A stretch of DNA of 41,043 bases, from assembly GCA_021324415.1 (NCBI GenBank), contig JAJPJF010000447.1, positions 1 to 41,043 on the forward strand, in the 5' to 3' direction. Within the stretch, counting starts at the first letter, position 1, and every line of letters starts with the position of its first letter. Source of the stretch: Nostocales cyanobacterium Centralia_MAG_434 (lineage in GTDB: Bacteria > Cyanobacteriota > Cyanobacteriia > Cyanobacteriales > Nostocaceae). Below the pieces are notes generated by a model. It had not been told where the DNA came from. It saw nothing but the letters and a program-made list of their open reading frames with translations, and made no database searches. Shown here piece by piece: positions 8,823 through 16,867 of the stretch. The translations under genes and the position numbers were made by a program.

Positions 8823-8870
8823 AGCAGATAAACGTAGATCATCTGCTGATTCTATCTGCGTCTATCTGCT
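8823..8870. repeat. Imperfect inverted repeat between two cluster genes
   Basis: Arms 8823-8839 and 8854-8870 match at 15 of 17 positions (AGCAGATAAACGTAGAT against ATCTGCGTCTATCTGCT). It lies in the 118-bp gap between the oxoamine synthase and the GNAT-type gene. No T-run follows on the minus strand, so it is more likely an mRNA-stabilising or processing hairpin, or a spreading repeat, than a terminator. Confidence 0.7.
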
Positions 8871-8898
8871 ACAGGGTGCGGTTTAAAATCCAAAATTG

Positions 8899-10179
8899 CT
8901 ATGCACTAATTGTTGGTTTATACATTAAGTTGCGGCTAGCTACCATACTAGAAACGAGACGATCCATTTCGGCTTGAGTTTGTAGAGCAGTCACCGTAAT
9001 TCGAAGGCGAGGTTTAGCAATAAACCAGATAGGAGAAACCCATATACCATGAGTTTCCATCAATTCTCTAGCAAACAGCTTCGGATTCAGCTCTGGAGGT
9101 AAAATCACTGGTATAACATTTGTCTCACCAAGTGCAACAAAATCATGCTCAGCTAAGCGCGATCGCAAGTACTGGGTATTTTCCTGAAGCCTTTGTACAC
9201 GTTCTGGATACTTACGTACCTGACGGATACTCTCTAGCGCAGCGGCAGTTAATGGTGGGGACAAAGAAACTGTACCAATTGAAGTAGGCGAGACATTCAA
9301 GAGTGGTATGAGTTCCGCTACATGAGTGCTGATACCTGCTCCGGCTGAAGCGCCAAACTTAGAGAAAGTTGTCATATTGAGTGGCACAACACCACGCTCA
9401 ACGGCCTGCATCGGTAGAAGACCAAAATGTTCGTAGATTCCTCTTCCGGTTGCACCAATTGCACCACTTGCGTGAGCCTCGTCCATTAGCAAGACACTGC
9501 CGGGGTAATTTTGCAATACGTCCAGCATATCGGGTAAAGGCGCAATATCTCCATCCATTGAAAACACTGCGTCCGAAACTACCATAATCCGGTCATTTGG
9601 TAAGGCATACCGACGGAGCTTACGAGCCAAGTCCTCTGCATCACAGTGTCGGTAGGCTTTGACACGAACACGAGGACTATGCCCAAAAACCTTTCCAGAA
9701 CGAGTACCAGCATTAACAACTGCTGAGACAATGCAGCCATGATTGAGAACGTCAGTGAGAATTAATGTCTCGCGAGTATTTTGAAATCCTGGTACTGGAA
9801 TTGCTAGGTGACAGAAGGCATCCATCAACGCTTGCATTGCCATCCAGGCATTCAGGAATAGCTGCGTATAGGGAAGGTGCTTGAAAGCAGAAATCTCAGC
9901 TTCTAACTGCCGATGTAAATCAATACGACCACTCAAAACAGAAGTAGAACTGTTAGACGTTCCGTATTGCAAAATAGCATTAATGGCAGCTTGCTTAACT
10001 GCTTCTTCTTGAACTAAACCCAAGACATCATTTGTGCAAAAGGTAAGAACGGTGCGACGTTTACCAGTTGCGACCTCTTCAATTTCAACTAAATTCCCCT
10101 GCTTGTTGTGACACACATATTCATCAGGATCAAGCCCGCTTTCGTACCAGCGCTGGACATACTCTTTGACAATTTGCAC
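8899..10179 (-). CDS. PLP-dependent alpha-oxoamine synthase (serine palmitoyltransferase / AONS / KBL family)
   Basis: 426-residue fold-type I PLP enzyme that joins an acyl thioester to an amino acid with loss of CO2, giving an alpha-amino ketone. His147 in the NHG motif stacks on PLP, Asp233 and His236 lie in DEAHASG, and the Schiff-base lysine is Lys274 in TTFSKFGAS. The family's glycine-rich YGTSNSSTSVLSG segment is at 72-84. The start is GTG at 10179, preceded by GTGAGGAAAG. No bio genes or kbl partner are nearby, so biotin or threonine roles are not supported; the adjacent acyltransferase, SDR and hydroxylases favour a sphingoid-type base. No membrane helix is seen, as in soluble bacterial Spt. 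Confidence 0.9.
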   Translation of the reverse strand: MQIVKEYVQRWYESGLDPDEYVCHNKQGNLVEIEEVATGKRRTVLTFCTNDVLGLVQEEAVKQAAINAILQYGTSNSSTSVLSGRIDLHRQLEAEISAFKHLPYTQLFLNAWMAMQALMDAFCHLAIPVPGFQNTRETLILTDVLNHGCIVSAVVNAGTRSGKVFGHSPRVRVKAYRHCDAEDLARKLRRYALPNDRIMVVSDAVFSMDGDIAPLPDMLDVLQNYPGSVLLMDEAHASGAIGATGRGIYEHFGLLPMQAVERGVVPLNMTTFSKFGASAGAGISTHVAELIPLLNVSPTSIGTVSLSPPLTAAALESIRQVRKYPERVQRLQENTQYLRSRLAEHDFVALGETNVIPVILPPELNPKLFARELMETHGIWVSPIWFIAKPRLRITVTALQTQAEMDRLVSSMVASRNLMYKPTISA

Positions 10180-10500
10180 AATAATCTTTCCTCACCTTTT
10201 CCTAGCTAGCGTATTGCTTCGTTCTCAACAGTATATTTTCACATTTTTACAGGCTCGGTATATACTATCCTGGTCTAGCCAAACGCTGAATGAGAGAAGA
10301 CTTGATGGTGTCTAATAATATATTCATCCAGTTCATCAGCGATTATTTATACTCAATAATGTTGGTGGTATGCTTGTGTAGCAATCTTCTGAGAAGAGCC
10401 ATCGATGGATCATCTATCGTAACTCTCATCAGATTACATTTTCTTGGATTCCAAAAGCTTACGTTAATACCATAGTTTCAGATCAAAAGATGGACTTTTC
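10180..10500. other. Intergenic region between oxoamine synthase and Rieske gene
   Basis: 321 bp with no gene I can support. The one open frame on the plus strand (10290-10475) encodes a hydrophobic peptide with no recognisable family and a poor start. The region probably contains the promoter for the minus-strand synthase, but no clear -10/-35 pair could be fixed. Confidence 0.5.
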
Positions 10501-11580
10501 CTAATTCCGGTTCCGCTTATTTTGTGAATGGCTAGAGTTTTGAGTGTATTGTTCATACTGTCGGATAGCCAGTCGCTGAACTGCGATAATTGCCGGATTA
10601 ATTTCTACATAGCGCCGATGAGGATTCTTCAAATAGGTTTGTTGCTCACTTTCAACCATTTCAATATCTTGGGCGAGAAATCTCAACAACACAAAACGTT
10701 GGATCAGTATCCCTAGCAATGGCTTAATTGGGTTGAGTATCCATTTGGGAAGACGGATTTTAAAGAAGAAGAAAGCAATAGAATGAGTTTCAGTTGGTCC
10801 CACTGGTAACCGCATTAAGTATAAAGTGGAAATTCCCTGAAGAGAACTGTAAAAGTGAGGGTAGCGATACTCTGTTGAGACAGGTAAGGTTGTGACTTGG
10901 TTGGCCTTTTCGCTCAATCCCAAAAACTTTGCCATCTGACCTTTATAGGAGACCTTATATTCGGTACCTATTGATGTATCAGTCTCTCGTAAATTAATCA
11001 AGACTGGATCAAACCAGCCCTGCAACTTTTCGTGTAGAAAACCATGGAAAACATCCATTGAGTTTTCATTACAAATAGTAAAATGTGCCTTGATTTTGGC
11101 AGAAACAGGAACCATAAACCAGTCGGGTTGGTCAAATTCCGGGATGTGGGGTGGTTCGCTTTCTGCAGCCAGAGTAGGGTCACCAGGAAAGATCCAGATC
11201 AGACTATATCTTTCTAGAATTGGATAACTGTGGGCTTGGGCACGGGGAAGCTTTTGTTCTTTTGGCAGGTAAGGAATACTAACACAATGACCTTGAGAAT
11301 TAAATTCCCAACCATGATAAGCACAAGCCAAATTGCAGCCTTGTACTTTGCCTTTGTGCAGTGCAACGCCTTTATGAGGGCATACATCCTCTAAGGCATG
11401 TAACTGACCACTATCATCACGGTAAACGGCAATAGCCTGTTGCCAAATCATGACTGGCATAATGTTACCAGGCTTCAATTGGTTTGCCCAACCAACAGCG
11501 TACCAGTGGTTGGCGTTGATGCCCACCTGTCGGACAGCATTTTGAACTGTCTGGCTTGTTAAAGTCGTAGCCAGTTCCAT
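10501..11580 (-). CDS. Rieske non-haem iron oxygenase (ring-hydroxylating type, alpha subunit)
   Basis: 359-residue oxygenase. The Rieske [2Fe-2S] ligands are Cys67, His69 (CPHKG) and Cys86, His89 (CAYHGWEF). The catalytic mononuclear iron is bound by His179 and His183 in MDVFHGFLH with bridging Asp176 and, near the C-terminus, Asp305 in AQDIEMVESEQ. All ligands are present, so it should be active with a separate reductase, which is not in the window. The single-subunit, VanA-like architecture is common in secondary metabolism and lipid or sterol oxidation. It lies on the same strand as the oxoamine synthase. Likely a tailoring hydroxylase; the substrate is unknown. Confidence 0.93.
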   Translation of the reverse strand: MELATTLTSQTVQNAVRQVGINANHWYAVGWANQLKPGNIMPVMIWQQAIAVYRDDSGQLHALEDVCPHKGVALHKGKVQGCNLACAYHGWEFNSQGHCVSIPYLPKEQKLPRAQAHSYPILERYSLIWIFPGDPTLAAESEPPHIPEFDQPDWFMVPVSAKIKAHFTICNENSMDVFHGFLHEKLQGWFDPVLINLRETDTSIGTEYKVSYKGQMAKFLGLSEKANQVTTLPVSTEYRYPHFYSSLQGISTLYLMRLPVGPTETHSIAFFFFKIRLPKWILNPIKPLLGILIQRFVLLRFLAQDIEMVESEQQTYLKNPHRRYVEINPAIIAVQRLAIRQYEQYTQNSSHSQNKRNRN

Positions 11581-11745
11581 GTGCTTGTGCCTCTGTAGTT
11601 TATTTGTGTATTTAGTCTTTTAGTCTCCCATAAGTTCATCAACTTGTTCCTATGAACACAAGTAGGACAGTTTACAGTTTTCGGTTTACTTAGCTACAGC
11701 ACTCCGCCTGCGCTATAGTTACTTAAAATTTCAGTTTTCTAGCTT

Positions 11746-12897
11746 ATGTTAAGTGATTACAGATTGTTAGTGTTACTAGTGGCAGGCTCCCTCACCACAA
11801 TGGCAGGGGGAGTTGTTGCTCCAATTTTGCCAGAGATGGTACAACAACTCCATCTTGATCCAAGATTAGCTGGTAACCTAGTTAGCCTGCATTGCTTAAC
11901 AATTGCGATCTTTAGCCCTTTGCTAGGTATCTTAGCAGACAGGATTGGTCGGGTACGTGTGCTCATTCCCTCGTTGATCCTCTTCGCGTTATTTGGCATG
12001 GCAGGAGCCTTAATGAATAGTTTGGGACCTCTATTAGTGTCACGGGGGTTATTGGGAGCAGCTAGTGGTGGTATAGCAGCGGCAAGCCTTGGTTTGTTGG
12101 GAAGTATGTATGAAGGTAAGGCGCGATCGCAAGCACTAGGTTATGCTACCAGCGCTCTAACACTCACTGGCATTGCCTTCCCACTTTTGGGAGGTTTGGT
12201 TGGGGCTATGAATTGGAGATTTGCCTTTTTGCTCTATGGGTTAGGACTACCTGTGGCACTGCTGGTCAACTTACTTTTCAATCAAAAGCAGTCAACTAAA
12301 CAGGTATCATCTATTACAACTAATACCAAAAATAACCTAACCCAAGTATTACGGTATCCTCAAATCTGGATGCTACTGCTAATCATTGGCTTAACCTCAG
12401 TAGCTATGTATGCTGTGGTTATCTACGCCCCTCTTTACCTCAAAAAAACCATTGGTGCTGGAACCATTCTCAATGGCATTGTCTTAGCTTCTCGTGCTGT
12501 CGGGGCTGCTGTTGTTTCTGCCGTAGGTTCCAGATATTTGGCTCAATCCCTCGGCATGACTAGAGCTATTGCTGTAGGATTTGCCCTGATGGCAGTAACT
12601 TTGGGAACTATACCTTTTTTAACCCAAATCGGCTGGCTGTTACTCACTGCAATTCTCTTCGGTGTAGGATTTGGAATTACACTGCCTAACCTCTATGACA
12701 GTCTTGCTAATCTCGCACCTAAGGAATTGGGCTCTAGCATTTTAGCAGCTGGCACGGGCGCTGGTTTTCTAGGCCAATTTCTCTCCCCAATCCTGTTAGG
12801 ACCAGTGCTAGCCTTTAGTGGCATGGAAGGAGTTTTTTATGCAGCAGCTGGTGTGGCAGCTTTGGCGGGATTTTTGTTGTTTTTACCAAAGTGGTAA
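11746..12897 (+). CDS. MFS transporter
   Basis: 383-residue integral membrane protein with about 12 hydrophobic helices. The motif A loop LADRIGRVRVL follows helix 2, and an antiporter-like motif (ASGGIAAASLGLLG) lies in the first half. The N-terminal MAGGVVAPILPEM is typical of drug/proton exporters. It is transcribed divergently from the Rieske oxygenase across 165 bp and inside the biosynthetic neighbourhood, so it may export the product; a general drug exporter is equally possible. Confidence 0.9.
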   Translation: MLSDYRLLVLLVAGSLTTMAGGVVAPILPEMVQQLHLDPRLAGNLVSLHCLTIAIFSPLLGILADRIGRVRVLIPSLILFALFGMAGALMNSLGPLLVSRGLLGAASGGIAAASLGLLGSMYEGKARSQALGYATSALTLTGIAFPLLGGLVGAMNWRFAFLLYGLGLPVALLVNLLFNQKQSTKQVSSITTNTKNNLTQVLRYPQIWMLLLIIGLTSVAMYAVVIYAPLYLKKTIGAGTILNGIVLASRAVGAAVVSAVGSRYLAQSLGMTRAIAVGFALMAVTLGTIPFLTQIGWLLLTAILFGVGFGITLPNLYDSLANLAPKELGSSILAAGTGAGFLGQFLSPILLGPVLAFSGMEGVFYAAAGVAALAGFLLFLPKW

Positions 12898-12919
12898 TTT
12901 TAAGCAATAAATAACTCGG

Positions 12920-13896
12920 TTATAACATCTGCAAAATCTTCTTAATTTTTTGCTTTCTTTGTTTGCTAAATAAGGCGATCGCCAAACTCAGTAAAGTATA
13001 TGGTAAAGCGCATAAAATTCCCAGGTATGTACGCCATATACTCCAAGACAACATTATTCGTGAGACTGGAGACACCTTCCAAAATCGATTTACCGAACAT
13101 ACCATCTCATCACCCAATGCTGTGACTTCATGCCACCAACCCGCAGGAATATAAAGAACTTCACCCTGATTGAGAATCAATTCACATTTATATTCAAGTG
13201 CCTGTCTTAATTTAGGAAATGAATGAAAATCTGGCTTTTCTGGATAAACTTGACTAAACCAAGAACGTAATTTGAACCCATTGCGCAAGTGAATATACAC
13301 TGGAAATGGATACAGATTATATGTTTGTGAAGGTGGGAACATGACAACTTTTTTTGCACCATGTAATTGCATAAGTGTTCCGTCTACTGCATCATAGTGT
13401 AAAGATTCTATATGACCTCCTGGTCCAATCCAGATATTAAAATCACTGACAGGTTTTTTAAAACCCAGTTGATTCCCAATATTTTGTAAGTTGCTCGTAT
13501 TTGCAAGACTGGTATTTTGCAGTGAACATTTAGCTACACATCATTCTCGTGAGCTTGATGGTTACGCAGCATAGCAGCATATTCTGTAAAAGGAAGGGCT
13601 TGTGCTTCAATTCCACTGCCTATATTTTTCCATTTACGTTTGTCCTGCTTATATCTTTCATGTCCATAAAACCTGAGAAGAAACTTTTGATCGCCCAAAT
13701 TGTCACATAAATAATCCAAATTCCAGTCGCACTCTTCAAGTAATCCAGTAATCACGACTGGAGTACCAGTTTTTTGGTATTGTTCAACGAATATTTCAGG
13801 AGTTAAAGATGATATATCTACACGCTTTATGGTATCAAGTGTGAAATTGAATTCCGATTGAAACTTCTGTCTCAATTGAGTGTAGTTGTTATTCAT
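12920..13896 (-). pseudogene. Cupin-8/JmjC-domain oxygenase gene split by one frameshift
   Basis: Two minus-strand frames together make one protein of about 325 residues. The first (13896 to the TAG at 13534) carries the JmjC-type N-terminus with GTPVVITGLLEECDWNLDYL. The second, open from about 13540 to 12920, carries WIGPGGH, then the iron ligands H-x-D in LHYDAV (13399-13391), the MQLHGAKKVVMFPP strand and the third ligand His in YIPAGWWHEV, then a C-terminal hydrophobic helix. The frames meet inside a 7-bp window containing GTGT: either one base was lost or a GT was duplicated. Without the shift this would be an Fe(II)/2-oxoglutarate hydroxylase. Real decay and sequencing error cannot be separated here. 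Confidence 0.85.
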
Positions 13897-14064
13897 AATA
13901 ATGACGCATTACGCTGTCGAGTCAATCATGAATATTATAGAAATATAATCTTGTACATAACTATCTTGAGGCAGACAAAAGTTAACATGAGATTGAGTTC
14001 ACCCAGCCCGCAACGGGAGCGGTAACAGGGAACAGATTAAGTAAAAAAATTTGTTAGTTTCACC

Positions 14065-14093
14065 AAACCCGGTTTCTTTAAAAAACCGGGTTT
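14065..14093. repeat. Palindromic repeat (AAACCCGGTTTC family), copy 1
   Basis: 11-bp perfect arms (14065-14075 and 14083-14093) of AAACCCGGTTT form a strong hairpin between the GH3 and JmjC genes. A second, longer copy with the same core lies at 23557-23597, which marks a dispersed repeat family. It may also act as a transcription terminator for GH3 on the minus strand, though no clear T-run follows. Confidence 0.85.
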
Positions 14094-14117
14094 CTGCATG
14101 TTGGCAAATGATTTTTC

Positions 14118-15794
14118 TCAATTCGACAACACAATTTCTTGTTCGACTTTCAGTCCATTAAGAAAATTCCGGTCTTCACTGATATGGGGAAATTTGAGTT
14201 GTGAATCTGGAATTCCCTTGGCAAGTTGACGTTGGCGAAGGATTGCGAAGCTTCCAGAAGACAAAATCCGCAATCGTGGAGGGGGAATTGCATCACGGCG
14301 ACTAATTTCATAGTGAGTGTTCACTTCTTGGAGCTTACGGTCAAAACTTTCTAAGAAAGATTGGGGATTCTCAAGGTAATACCCAGGAGCCAACTCGATA
14401 CTCGCCAAATAGCGTGCAGGAAAATCATTCTCTGATAAGGTGATACAGAAATCTTCTAAGGGCAAGTTAAATTCCTGTTGTAAAGCCTGCATCACTTGAG
14501 TGACATGAAATTCAGTTGTTTTTTCTGTTGTTGAAGAAATAAACCCACCCCGACGATAGCGAAATACGATGAGGGGAGCTGTTTCATAAAAACCCAGCAC
14601 TTCTACAACATCACCAATGTCATAACGGTAAAAGCCACCAAAATTAGTGATCAATATACGGTAGCGTTCTCCTGGCTTAACTTCACTGGCAAGTAGTGTT
14701 TTCGGATGCTCTACCTCCCATTGGTCTTCTGGAATAAACTCAAAAAAACTACTTTCTATCGCGAGAATACTCCCATCCTGATTGACGTCGGGATAAATGC
14801 TAAACATCCCTTCTGCTGATGAATAGACTGCACCAAATACAGGGGTATCCCCGAAGTATGTTGGGAATCGTTCAAAGTAGAAATCTGATGTTCCTCCCCG
14901 CGCATTCGCAACAAATGATAATTCTGGCCAAGCCAGTTTAGGGGTGAGCTTGCCTTCTGAGGTGAGAATAGAGCGCAATTGATCTGCTCGCTTAGGAATT
15001 GGAGACAATTGCTGCTCTAATTTGAGCCGAATCTCTGGTTCTAGTTCTAACCAAGGCGCAATTGTTCCTTTGTCTAAATCTCGAATGAGATTCTCAGCGT
15101 ATTGTTCTAAATAGTTGCAGGTTCGCAGGATCAGCATGGGAAAATTGGCGATCATTCCTCGCGTAGCCGATTCGCGTAAAGCAAAGAGCAGACAAACATA
15201 ATGGCGTGCTAAGCTATCGCCTACTTGTAAAACTTCATAAGGGTGGGCAAAAAATTGTTTGTAGAGAGATTTGTCCATGCGGAGTGCGCCAGCACTAGAT
15301 GGTCCATACTCAATACCGCCATCTGTACGACCCCAGGCTTGTACTGAATTTGTCACCAGCAGTTTGCCAAACTCCAGCTTTCTTGCCTTGAGGGCTTCAG
15401 ATAAAAAACCAATACCAGTGAGAGTTGCACTGCGGAAAGCGTTCTGCGATCGCCTTGTGGTGGGAATAAGTTTCTTTTTTCCAGTTGAGCCGCTCGTGAG
15501 GGTCAAGTAGACAACAGGCTCTGCTGTGAGAATGTTTGTTTCCCCTTTCGCAATTCGCTCTGTGTAGGGTTCATAGCTGCTATAGGGTAAAATCGGCATT
15601 CGTTCTCGAAATTGATCTATTGTTTTGATCTCGCCTAGCCTGTATTTGCGACCCCATTCCGTATCTTTATGGGCTGATAACACAGATTGTAAAAATTGCT
15701 CTTGTACTGCACTGGTACGGCGAGTTTTCTTTACAAAATTTGCTTTGCTATGGCTAGCAACAGTAGTTAGAAGTGACAGTAATAAATTTGTCAT
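14118..15794 (-). CDS. GH3-family acyl-adenylating enzyme (auxin-responsive GH3-like)
   Basis: 558-residue member of the GH3 branch of the ANL adenylate-forming superfamily. The P-loop motif TSGSTGKKK is at 100-108; the central FGAVYSSAEGMFSI and YRYDIGDVV motifs (Asp as the ATP ribose ligand) are typical of the family. Plant GH3 enzymes couple acids such as jasmonate or auxin to amino acids by way of an acyl-AMP. Bacterial homologues are poorly known. Full length. It is divergent from the hydroxylase-family gene across about 100 bp. In this neighbourhood it may activate a fatty acid or form an amide; no product can be named. Confidence 0.92.
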   Translation of the reverse strand: MTNLLLSLLTTVASHSKANFVKKTRRTSAVQEQFLQSVLSAHKDTEWGRKYRLGEIKTIDQFRERMPILPYSSYEPYTERIAKGETNILTAEPVVYLTLTSGSTGKKKLIPTTRRSQNAFRSATLTGIGFLSEALKARKLEFGKLLVTNSVQAWGRTDGGIEYGPSSAGALRMDKSLYKQFFAHPYEVLQVGDSLARHYVCLLFALRESATRGMIANFPMLILRTCNYLEQYAENLIRDLDKGTIAPWLELEPEIRLKLEQQLSPIPKRADQLRSILTSEGKLTPKLAWPELSFVANARGGTSDFYFERFPTYFGDTPVFGAVYSSAEGMFSIYPDVNQDGSILAIESSFFEFIPEDQWEVEHPKTLLASEVKPGERYRILITNFGGFYRYDIGDVVEVLGFYETAPLIVFRYRRGGFISSTTEKTTEFHVTQVMQALQQEFNLPLEDFCITLSENDFPARYLASIELAPGYYLENPQSFLESFDRKLQEVNTHYEISRRDAIPPPRLRILSSGSFAILRQRQLAKGIPDSQLKFPHISEDRNFLNGLKVEQEIVLSN

Positions 15795-15896
15795 TGAAAT
15801 TTGATAAAACAGAGCAACTAGCAGCCATAAAATACTATAGGAAAATCGTCTGGTGTGCGTTACTATACAAAAGCAAAGTGTGAAAAATGAGAGTTT

Positions 15897-16421
15897 ATGC
15901 TCGCATTGGCAAAGCTTTCCATTGAACCTGCCTCTTTAGGATTGGAAATCATCTTTTTTACCCTAGCGTTTGTTTTTGCAAGTCTAGTAGAGTACTGGCT
16001 ACATCGCTTAATGCACATCTCTCCTCGGATAGGTGAACGTCACCGTGACCATCACCGTCGCAATGAAGGACAGGGAGTATTGTGGGAGTTTCGAGACTAC
16101 ATCAGGGGTAGCTTTATCGTTATGTGCTTGATGTTTTTCTTTTCCTGGGAGGCTGGAGTCGGTTGGTTTCTTGGCGGACTAATATACGCAGCGTTTTCAG
16201 CTTATGCCCATCAGCTACAGCACGAAAACCCAACTAAATGCTTCTGGATGAAGATGCCAGTCCACTATGTACATCACAAATATGGTATGTGGCATCATAA
16301 TTTTGGTCTGGCAGTCGATTGGTGGGATCATGTGTTTGGCACATACAAGCCTGTAGAATGGCTGGGTGAAGAAGAACTGAGTCAACAACCCCGGAGTTAT
16401 TTAGAACTCCGGTGGTGGTAG
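15897..16421 (+). CDS. Fatty acid hydroxylase / sterol desaturase superfamily protein
   Basis: 174-residue di-iron membrane protein. Histidine clusters: HRLMH (36-40), HRDHH (49-53), HQLQH (105-109), HYVHH (123-127) and HH (133-134), with hydrophobic segments at about 15-34 and 73-102. This spacing matches the FA_hydroxylase family, which includes sphingolipid C4-hydroxylase and fatty-acid 2-hydroxylase of eukaryotes and carotenoid beta-ring hydroxylase of bacteria. The compact length and HxxMHxSPR start are closest to the CrtZ-like small members, so a carotenoid role is a real alternative. It is followed by the Mpo1-like gene and the amidohydrolase on the same strand. Confidence 0.88.
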   Translation: MLALAKLSIEPASLGLEIIFFTLAFVFASLVEYWLHRLMHISPRIGERHRDHHRRNEGQGVLWEFRDYIRGSFIVMCLMFFFSWEAGVGWFLGGLIYAAFSAYAHQLQHENPTKCFWMKMPVHYVHHKYGMWHHNFGLAVDWWDHVFGTYKPVEWLGEEELSQQPRSYLELRWW

Positions 16422-16529
16422 AAGCACCTTAGTAAGCATGGATAGGCAAAAAATATTACCATCTCTTTATTTTGCCAAACAAAAATATTTGAGTTTCACG
16501 AAATAAGGGTTCATGACAGGAGAATCAAT

Positions 16530-16844
16530 TTGAGCTATTTTCAGGACGCTAAAGCCCATTTTGTGGCAAGTCATCAGCATCCCATCAACCAGGTTTTGCA
16601 TCACCTAACAAATATCTTGGCGATCGCCGCTGTGGTCTCACTGTTCTACGATTGGCGGTGGACACTACTATGCTTAGTGCTCACCCAGATTTTTGCCCTC
16701 GGCGGACATGCTTTTTTTGAGAAAAATGAGCCCGCTTTTGTCAAGTACCCAGGGATCACAATCTTAGCTTCAATGATGTGGTCTTTTGAGAACTGGTTTG
16801 GTTTACGTCAAGCTTGGCTTTATTTTAAACGCCAGAGTGTCTAA
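16530..16844 (+). CDS. DUF962 / Mpo1-like protein
   Basis: 104-residue membrane protein. The hallmark N-terminal H-x-x-P-x-N-x-x-x-H pattern (SHQHPINQVLHHLTN, about 14-28) and GGHAFFEKNEPA (about 58-69) are those of the Mpo1/YGL010w family, with about three hydrophobic helices. Yeast Mpo1 is an Fe(II) dioxygenase that oxidises 2-hydroxy fatty acids from phytosphingosine breakdown. The start is TTG at 16530, chosen because AGGAG lies seven to eight bases upstream and no in-frame ATG is available. It lies 109 bp after the hydroxylase and 23 bp before the amidohydrolase. Confidence 0.87.
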   Translation: MSYFQDAKAHFVASHQHPINQVLHHLTNILAIAAVVSLFYDWRWTLLCLVLTQIFALGGHAFFEKNEPAFVKYPGITILASMMWSFENWFGLRQAWLYFKRQSV

Positions 16845-16867
16845 GTTTAATCGGAGGAACAACATAC

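Noticed and set aside
8899-10179. Call as biotin-pathway bioF or threonine-pathway kbl
   Set aside because: Family motifs are shared by all alpha-oxoamine synthases, and no bio genes or tdh lie nearby; left as the family name.
10290-10475. 61-codon hydrophobic plus-strand frame upstream of the oxoamine synthase
   Set aside because: No credible start region, no family; could be chance in AT-rich DNA.
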